This document shows positions 58,365 through 64,000 of a stretch of 64,000 nucleotides of DNA, in pieces (position 1 is the stretch's first letter; each line of letters starts with the position of its first letter). The notes under the pieces were generated by a model. The model was not told where the DNA came from. It searched no databases and saw only the letters and a program-made list of their open reading frames with translations. The position numbers and the translations under genes are program-made. The stretch lies in NCBI GenBank assembly GCA_000166095.1, contig CP002278.1, positions 94,001-158,000 on the forward strand. Reading direction: 5' to 3'. Source of the stretch: Methanothermus fervidus DSM 2088 (GTDB lineage: Archaea > Methanobacteriota > Methanobacteria > DSM-2088 > Methanothermaceae).

Positions 58365-58702
58365 TTTTGAACCAATATGAGCTTTCCAGTTCTAGGATCT
58401 TTGTATACTGTACCCAGTTCAGCATATCCCTGTCCACTACCTTTAGATACCTCAGGAGTCTGATTCAGCTCTTTTCCCTGTTTAACTTCAATACTTTTCT
58501 TTACAGCTTCCATTAATTCTCTTTTTTCTTGTAGACTCATTTTTGCAAAAACAAGGCTTTGCATGTTCCATGCCATGATGAAGAATACAGCGAATGCCAT
58601 TGCAAGCACAAACATGCAATCAACAAAATTTATTGCTCCACTAAGTGGATCTTCTTCATGGTGATAATCGCTCAATCTCCTTCTCCCTCTCCTCCTCAAC
58701 AT
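58361..58702 (-). CDS. DUF2149 protein, ExbD/TolR-like
   Basis: A protein of 113 residues. A very basic N-terminus (RRRGRRR) leads into one membrane helix GAINFVDCMFVLAMAFAVFFIM, then an outside tail. Asp28 early in the helix takes the place of the essential Asp of ExbD/TolR (LVDVMLVLL). Together with the preceding ExbB/MotA-like gene, it probably forms an ion-driven engine in the cell membrane. It overlaps exbB by 47 bases and its stop overlaps the HisA-like gene. Confidence 0.8.
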   Translation of the reverse strand: MLRRRGRRRLSDYHHEEDPLSGAINFVDCMFVLAMAFAVFFIMAWNMQSLVFAKMSLQEKRELMEAVKKSIEVKQGKELNQTPEVSKGSGQGYAELGTVYKDPRTGKLILVQK

Positions 58703-59339
58703 TCTCCATCACCTCCAATATAGCCTCAGCCAGAGTTTCCAAGTTAACCAGATATTCCTCAAACCATCTTTTCCTAACCTTTGATACAAAGAAAGAGATT
58801 GCACTTGAAGCAAGTCCAAGTATTGCTGCATCAAAAGCAACTAAGAAGTGATTTGCTAGCTGAGTTATGTCTCCGGCTCCCAAAGCAACTAATCCAGGAC
58901 CTATTGGAATTAAAGTTCCGAGGAGTCCTACCTGTGGACCAAGCCTTGTTATTGAATCTGTTATTTCAACAGATTTCATGGCTTTCAGTTCTTCTCCTTC
59001 AACATATCTCCTTGCAAGTGCTTCTCTTGTCCTTGAATCTAAGTCCTCTGTGTTTGCAATATCTGTTAATATTTCTTTTTGCCTCTCTGGGAGCTTTGAA
59101 TTATTTATTATCTCTATTATCTCCTTTGGATCCCCTGGATTTGAGATGTTGTATATGGCTTCCTTTATTTCATCTACATCAACTCTAACCCTTCCAACAT
59201 ATTCAGCAATCAATCCTCCAAGTGCAACTACACTATAAGCAACAAATGCCAGCAATGTTACTATTGCTGGGATTAGGAGGCTTTGTGAAACTACATGCAT
59301 AATTCCTTGGAGTGCTTCTGATCCTGGGACTGCTGGCAA
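58656..59339 (-). CDS. MotA/TolQ/ExbB-family proton channel protein
   Basis: A protein of 227 residues with three membrane helices (about 19-47, 133-154 and 162-186) and a cytoplasmic loop between the first two. The family signature GPQVGLLGTLIPIGPGLVAL and FLVAFDAAILGLASSAISFF is clear. It should pair with DUF2149 to turn ion flow into mechanical work. Start is TTG 59339, four bases from GAGGTGAT. By hand count the stretch 58681-58920 has 42% GC (100 of 240), well above neighbouring genes. Confidence 0.87.
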   Translation of the reverse strand: MPAVPGSEALQGIMHVVSQSLLIPAIVTLLAFVAYSVVALGGLIAEYVGRVRVDVDEIKEAIYNISNPGDPKEIIEIINNSKLPERQKEILTDIANTEDLDSRTREALARRYVEGEELKAMKSVEITDSITRLGPQVGLLGTLIPIGPGLVALGAGDITQLANHFLVAFDAAILGLASSAISFFVSKVRKRWFEEYLVNLETLAEAILEVMENVEEEREKEIERLSP

Positions 59340-59343
59340 TTTA

Positions 59344-60054
59344 TCACCTCACAAAAACGCTTTTTTTCTTGTAATAATACCCTCCCACTATTAGTAGGGC
59401 AAAGAGTGCTAATGCAGTACTTAATAAAATATGTGGTGCAGGAACATTTACTGGAGAGAATTTACTACTTGCTAAGGCACTAATATTCGGAATCAAAATA
59501 GTTGCAATCAAGAAATAAAGTCCAACAAATAACATAAAATTCCCTAAGATTATGGGATATGGTTTATTCAAAGCATCTACAATTACTTTTGAAAACAAAT
59601 AAAACACTGCTATAAACACGGATAAAAGTATTGCAGAATACTTTCCTAATAGTAAAGATGAAACACCCACCATTGGAGCTGCTAATATTATTGCAGCTAA
59701 TACTGCACCAAAACAACATGGACATGGTGCTACCATTGCTAAACATGTCATCTGCGCGGTATTTTTCTTTTTCTGTTTCCATTCATGTAATGTATGAATG
59801 CCTGCTGCTATTAAAATTGCGGCCATCAGAAGAGTTATATAAACTATGTATTTGTTAAGTGTTGGGTATATGTTCCCTATTGCTTTCCCTAGAATCCAAA
59901 TTAATAAATAAAGACCTACTCCATAACCAATTATTATACCTGCTGCATATCGACGTCTTAACCCAGCAAATCCTATTGCTAACCCTATTTTTGCACCAAA
60001 TATTAAAAGAACAGATATAATTCCTAACTCCCATGCTATAGTAATAATATTCAT
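59344..60054 (-). CDS. DUF2162 integral membrane protein (predicted transporter)
   Basis: About 236 residues with six or seven hydrophobic helices. A CPCC motif (residues 111-114) in LAMVAPCPCCFGAVLAA sits at the start of a helix, a plausible metal- or thiol-handling site. DUF2162 proteins are predicted transporters of methanogens. ATG 60054 has GGAGGATATC before it. It is the first gene of the DUF2162-exbB-DUF2149-HisA-like run, with four bases to exbB. Confidence 0.8.
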   Translation of the reverse strand: MNIITIAWELGIISVLLIFGAKIGLAIGFAGLRRRYAAGIIIGYGVGLYLLIWILGKAIGNIYPTLNKYIVYITLLMAAILIAAGIHTLHEWKQKKKNTAQMTCLAMVAPCPCCFGAVLAAIILAAPMVGVSSLLLGKYSAILLSVFIAVFYLFSKVIVDALNKPYPIILGNFMLFVGLYFLIATILIPNISALASSKFSPVNVPAPHILLSTALALFALLIVGGYYYKKKSVFVR

Positions 60055-60194
60055 AAAGATATCCTCCAAAATAGTAATAATCTAGTAATCTATATTATTT
60101 TTCTTTATTTCTTTACTTTATATTAACTTTATATATTTTTTAACTTTAACTTTAAGTCCATTTTCAATCTAGTAAAAATAATAAACAAAAAAAT

Positions 60195-60584
60195 CTAGGG
60201 AGCGCCGCCTGCTCCTCCAAGGTTTTTACCTGTTTTTACATCTATGTATATTTCACCAACTTGTTTTCCATTTTTGATCACTGGAACAACATAAACTGGT
60301 TTTCCATCAATGTAAACAATTTTTGGAGATCCTGGGGATGCTCCAGGTTCCTCTATGTATTTACTTGCTATATTTTTTGCATCTTCTGTTGATACATGAG
60401 TTTTATTAGCGTTAGTATCTTTTGATGTTGTATTTTGAATTTTTTCTGTTTTTGTAATATTATTTTGACTCATACTATTTTTTGCTACAGCCACTTGTGA
60501 TTTATGTCCCTGTAGGAAATATCCTGCACCAATTGCGCCAACTACAAATATGCAAAGAATAAAAATTAACGCTTTAGAGCGCAT
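60195..60584 (-). CDS. Membrane-anchored PepSY-like protein
   Basis: About 129 residues. An N-terminal membrane helix (ALIFILCIFVVGAIGAGYFL) is followed by a Ser/Thr/Asn-rich linker and a domain ending SPKIVYIDGKPVYVVPVIKNG-type with KQVGEIYIDVKTGK, the plan of PepSY domains. It is probably outside the cell, where PepSY domains often inhibit or bind proteins. ATG 60584 is five bases from GGGGTGA. It is 140 bases upstream of the DUF2162 gene on the same strand. Confidence 0.7.
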   Translation of the reverse strand: MRSKALIFILCIFVVGAIGAGYFLQGHKSQVAVAKNSMSQNNITKTEKIQNTTSKDTNANKTHVSTEDAKNIASKYIEEPGASPGSPKIVYIDGKPVYVVPVIKNGKQVGEIYIDVKTGKNLGGAGGAP

Positions 60585-60617
60585 GTTTTTCACCCCTTTC
60601 CTTTTTTACTAAAAGTT

Positions 60618-61850
60618 CTATATATATTTATCGCTCCTTTTTCTAGCTTCTTCAAGAACTTTAATTGCAGGGAGCTCTTCGCCAGAAAGAAATGCTATAC
60701 AAGCCCCGCCTCCACTACTAATATGATTTATTTTATTTGAAATACCCATTTTTTCTGCAGCCGCTGCTAAATGACCTCCTGCTATAACTGAAAATGCGTT
60801 GGATGATGCTATTGCATTTAACAAATCTTCAGTTCCTATACTAAATTGTTGTTCTTCGAAAACACCCGCTGGTCCATTAGCAAAAATTGTTTTTGCCTCT
60901 CTTATTTTTTCTGCATATATTTTTATAGTTTCCATGCCTATATCATATATTGGAAAGTTAGGAATATCATCAATAGGTACATCAATTCTCTTTCCATTTT
61001 TATTTATGGCAACATCAACAGGGGTAAGTATCTTCTCCCCATATTTATCTTTAAGTTTTTTTGCCATTTTTATAAATTTTTTATAATTTTTTCTATACAA
61101 TATTTTTCTGTTCTTTTCTTTAATATCTATCCCAGAAGCCTCTAAAAATACATTTGCCACCAAACCAGATGTTAGAATATAATCAGCAGAACCATTTTTT
61201 AAAATATTTTTCATTATCATTATTGAATCATCAATTTTAACACCTCCAAGAATATAAACACATGGCTTTTCAACGTTTTTAATTATTTTATACAATGTTT
61301 TAACTTCTCTTTCCATTAATCTTCCTGCAGCAGAAGGTAGTTTAAGCGGAAATCCAACTAATGATGGTTGTGATCTATGAGCAGCTGCAAAAGCATCATT
61401 TATATAATAATCAACAACACTTGATAATTTTCTTACAAGGTGTGTTTCTGCCTGAACTTTGGGATCTCTTTTTAAAACTTCTTCTGAATAAAAACGTACA
61501 TTTTCTAAAAGGATGATATCTCCATTTTCCATATTTCTTATTGATTCTCGTGCAGCACAACCAAATATATCCTCAACATATGTAACAGGCATATCTAATA
61601 TATTGGATAATACTTTACTATGCTCTTCCATTGTTGTGAAATCTCTTTTTCCTGGCCTACTTTGATGTGCTAAAATAGCTACCTTTGCATTTTCATCTAC
61701 TAGTTCTTTGAGTGTTTTTGAATGTAGTCTCATTCTCGTATCATCAAGTATACGTCCAGTATGAGGATCTACTGGAGAATTAATGTCTACTCTTACAAGC
61801 ACTCTGCTCCCAGAATAATCAAAATCATCCATCGTATAGAATTTGAACAA
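60618..61850 (-). CDS. pgk: Phosphoglycerate kinase
   Basis: A protein of 410 residues. VLVRVDINSPVDP, LAHQSRPG, VRFYSEEV-type region and the C-terminal ISSGGGACIAFLSGEELPAIKVL are characteristic. It links 3-phosphoglycerate and 1,3-bisphosphoglycerate. The UUG 61850 start is supported by GGAGG eight bases upstream and by family similarity of FKFYTMDDFD to the start of other methanogen enzymes. Follows tpiA by 12 bases. Confidence 0.96.
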   Translation of the reverse strand: MFKFYTMDDFDYSGSRVLVRVDINSPVDPHTGRILDDTRMRLHSKTLKELVDENAKVAILAHQSRPGKRDFTTMEEHSKVLSNILDMPVTYVEDIFGCAARESIRNMENGDIILLENVRFYSEEVLKRDPKVQAETHLVRKLSSVVDYYINDAFAAAHRSQPSLVGFPLKLPSAAGRLMEREVKTLYKIIKNVEKPCVYILGGVKIDDSIMIMKNILKNGSADYILTSGLVANVFLEASGIDIKEKNRKILYRKNYKKFIKMAKKLKDKYGEKILTPVDVAINKNGKRIDVPIDDIPNFPIYDIGMETIKIYAEKIREAKTIFANGPAGVFEEQQFSIGTEDLLNAIASSNAFSVIAGGHLAAAAEKMGISNKINHISSGGGACIAFLSGEELPAIKVLEEARKRSDKYI

Positions 61851-61862
61851 AAATACATCCTC

Positions 61863-62564
<702 letters not shown>

Positions 62565-62625
62565 TTAAATAGATTCAATTCAATTATTTATTTTTTTTCA
62601 GTATAAAAATAAAGAATTTAAAAAA

Positions 62626-62635
62626 ACTTATATAC
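62626..62635 (+). promoter_or_regulatory. TATA box for tRNA-Glu
   Basis: ACTTATATAC lies about 40 bases before the tRNA-Glu gene, placing transcription start near 62655. Confidence 0.5.
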
Positions 62636-62669
62636 ATTTTTTAAATAATAATAATAGTGATGTCAATAA

Positions 62670-62744
62670 GCTCCGGTGGTGTAGTCCGGCCAAGCATCTC
62701 AGCCTCTCGAGCTGAGGACCCGGGTTCAAATCCCGGCCGGAGCA
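62670..62744 (+). tRNA. tRNA-Glu (CTC anticodon)
   Basis: The acceptor stem GCTCCGG pairs with CCGGAGC. The anticodon stem TCAGC pairs with GCTGA around the loop CTCTCGA, giving anticodon CTC (Glu, codon GAG). The T stem CCGGG pairs with CCCGG around TTCAAAT. Discriminator A, no encoded CCA, no intron. The CTC form is the rarer Glu isoacceptor; a TTC form must be elsewhere. Confidence 0.96.
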
Positions 62745-62750
62745 TTAAAT

Positions 62751-63380
62751 CTATTCAGAGTAATTTATCACAACAACGCACATATATGAAAATTTCCTTT
62801 CTGCAGCCTCTTTTAATGATATTTTCGTAATTTTTTCATCTGGATAGCTAAGACGCTCACATATTATTATCTCTTTATCCCCACTAATTCCATTATTCAA
62901 CAAAAATTTGGCTAAATCATTTACGTCTTTAGAGGGCAAAACCATGATTGGTTTGTCATCGTTTAAAAATTTAAGAAGCTTTTTATAATCTTTTCTTCCA
63001 TGAAGAGTTAATAGATTTACATTATCCCATGGCATTTTGAGTTTAGCAGCGCATAACTGTATAGAACTTATACCAGGAATAACTTCCAGTTCTACATTTT
63101 TATATTTAGACAATAATTTTTTAACAGGCTTTAAAACTCCTGAAAATCCAGGATCTCCAGTTGATAATATACAGACGTCATTATTACGAGCTAGTTTTAC
63201 AGAATATTCCAACATTTTATTCATGTTTTTGGCATTTAATACAATTTTTCTTGTTGCCTGTGGAAACAAATCTAATGCTCTTTTACTACCAACTAATATA
63301 TCAACCGTATTTGCAATTTCTTCAGCTATAGGTGTTAAAAAATCTTTTGAACCTGGGCCAATTCCTACAATATAAAGCAT
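62751..63380 (-). CDS. cbiE: Cobalt-precorrin-7 (C5)-methyltransferase CbiE
   Basis: About 209 residues in the tetrapyrrole methylase fold. LYIVGIGPGSKDFLTP at the start, VCILSTGDPGFSGVL and LEVIPGISSIQLCAAKLKMPW match CbiE. It uses AdoMet in the anaerobic cobamide path. ATG 63380 has GGGGAT five bases upstream; the longer frame adds 16 residues without homology. It ends seven bases from tRNA-Glu, convergent. Confidence 0.94.
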   Translation of the reverse strand: MLYIVGIGPGSKDFLTPIAEEIANTVDILVGSKRALDLFPQATRKIVLNAKNMNKMLEYSVKLARNNDVCILSTGDPGFSGVLKPVKKLLSKYKNVELEVIPGISSIQLCAAKLKMPWDNVNLLTLHGRKDYKKLLKFLNDDKPIMVLPSKDVNDLAKFLLNNGISGDKEIIICERLSYPDEKITKISLKEAAERKFSYMCVVVINYSE

Positions 63381-63483
63381 TTTTATCCCCAACAAAATTT
63401 TTAATGTTATATTTTTATCTTCAAACACAAAATTTTTTGAATATTGAAATTATTTTACTTAAACTTTTTCAGGAGGTCAAAAA

Positions 63484-64000
63484 ATGATACAAATAGCTGT
63501 AACAGGGAAACCTAATGTAGGAAAATCTACATTTTTCAGTGCAGCTACATTGTCAGATGTAGAAGTGGCTTCATACCCATTTACAACAATTGATCCAAAT
63601 CGTGCTGTGGCATATGTAACTACACAATGCCCATGCAAGGAATTAGGTTTAAAATGTAATCCGAGAAATTCTAAATGCAAAAATGGTATTAGATACATAC
63701 CTATCGAATTGATCGATGTTGCAGGCTTAGTTCCTGGAGCATATAAAGGACGCGGGCTAGGTAACAAATTTTTAGATGACCTTAGACAAGCAGACATGTT
63801 TATACATATAGTGGATGCATCTGGATCTACAGATGAAGAAGGTAAAATTGTAGAACCAGGTACTCAAGATCCTCTCGAAGATATAAAATTTCTTGAAAAA
63901 GAAATATTGATGTGGGTTTATGGAATTATAGGTAAAAATTGGAATAAACTTGTTAGGAAAATTTTGTTGGAGAATTTAAAATTTGAAGAAGTTGTGTATG
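63484..64000 (+). CDS. YchF/Obg-like redox-regulated GTPase (3' end outside window)
   Basis: The frame is open from ATG 63484 to the window end (172 residues seen). G1 is [14 protein letters not shown], with YPFTTIDPN as switch I region, and G3 in [29 protein letters not shown]. Between them the archaeal form has a Cys-rich loop ([17 protein letters not shown]) that may bind metal. Proteins of this group bind ribosomes or sense stress and prefer ATP or GTP. AGGAGG precedes the ATG. Confidence 0.92.
   Translation, partial: MIQIAVTGKPNVGKSTFFSAATLSDVEVASYPFTTIDPNRAVAYVTTQCPCKELGLKCNPRNSKCKNGIRYIPIELIDVAGLVPGAYKGRGLGNKFLDDLRQADMFIHIVDASGSTDEEGKIVEPGTQDPLEDIKFLEKEILMWVYGIIGKNWNKLVRKILLENLKFEEVVY

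Overview
The window looks like a piece of the chromosome of a hyperthermophilic, hydrogenotrophic methanogen of the order Methanobacteriales. The DNA is strongly AT-rich with GC-rich tRNA genes. Archaeal TATA boxes and GGTGAT/GGAGG ribosome binding sites are common. Lineage markers are the trpEGCFBAD operon with a divergent trpY regulator, tyrosine decarboxylase mfnA (methanofuran), methanogenesis marker protein 16, HypD, cobamide genes and archaeal-type aEF/ribosomal proteins. A full-length reverse gyrase points to growth near or above 80 C. Together these fit Methanothermus fervidus or a close relative; the species name is inference.

Layout. 1-890: end of a Fe-S assembly factor, an archaeal adenylate kinase and tRNA-Ile. 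897-7880: tryptophan operon (minus strand) and its divergent regulator. 7902-13560: a frameshifted Rad3/XPD-type helicase, Alba, a C/D box sRNA and reverse gyrase. 13792-17267: hypD, a HAD phosphatase, pdxT, a GXGXG protein, a second C/D box sRNA and a tiny ribbon-helix-helix-like gene. 17375-25132: metallophosphoesterase plus Lhr-type helicase, TrmO, an FAD enzyme, a NYN protein, a SelA-like PLP protein and RtcA. 25124-27567: birA and pycA. 27583-27840: the decayed end of an IS200/IS605-type TnpB element directly upstream of pycA. 28096-29565: a secreted beta-helix protein. 29795-34948: a METTL5-like methyltransferase, a HEAT protein, cobZ-cobS-trm56, fumarase beta and mfnA. 34926-43444: ppsA, rpl10e, an NrdG-like radical SAM protein, hisC, glmU-like, glmM and apgM. 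43482-49194: DUF92 protein (apparently frameshifted), rps3ae, paaK, PRC-barrel protein, PyrE-like protein, moaB, ACT protein, a zinc-hydrolase-like protein and a small unknown. 49284-57675: secE-spt5-rpl11-rpl1-rpl10-rpl12, then alaS, marker 16, thiI and a small membrane protein. 57672-60584: HisA-like protein, DUF2149, ExbB/MotA-like and DUF2162 proteins, and a PepSY protein. 60618-64000: pgk, tpiA, tRNA-Glu, cbiE and the start of a YchF-type GTPase.

The metabolic genes fit autotrophic life. PpsA, ApgM, Pgk and TpiA serve gluconeogenesis. PycA (with BirA) and the fumarase beta subunit serve the incomplete reductive citrate path. GlmM and the GlmU-like enzyme supply UDP-GlcNAc for pseudomurein. 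CobZ, CobS and CbiE make the cobamide needed by the methyltransferase. Genes are densely packed, often with ATGA overlaps.

The points most worth a second look are an ExbB/ExbD-like membrane engine linked to DUF2162 and a HisA-like protein, in a patch of raised GC; two unannotated C/D box sRNAs; TnpB/omega-RNA-like debris upstream of pycA; a trpE that seems to lack any canonical start codon next to a good ribosome binding site; a perfectly symmetrical leaderless promoter between moaB and an ACT gene; and two homopolymer frameshifts.
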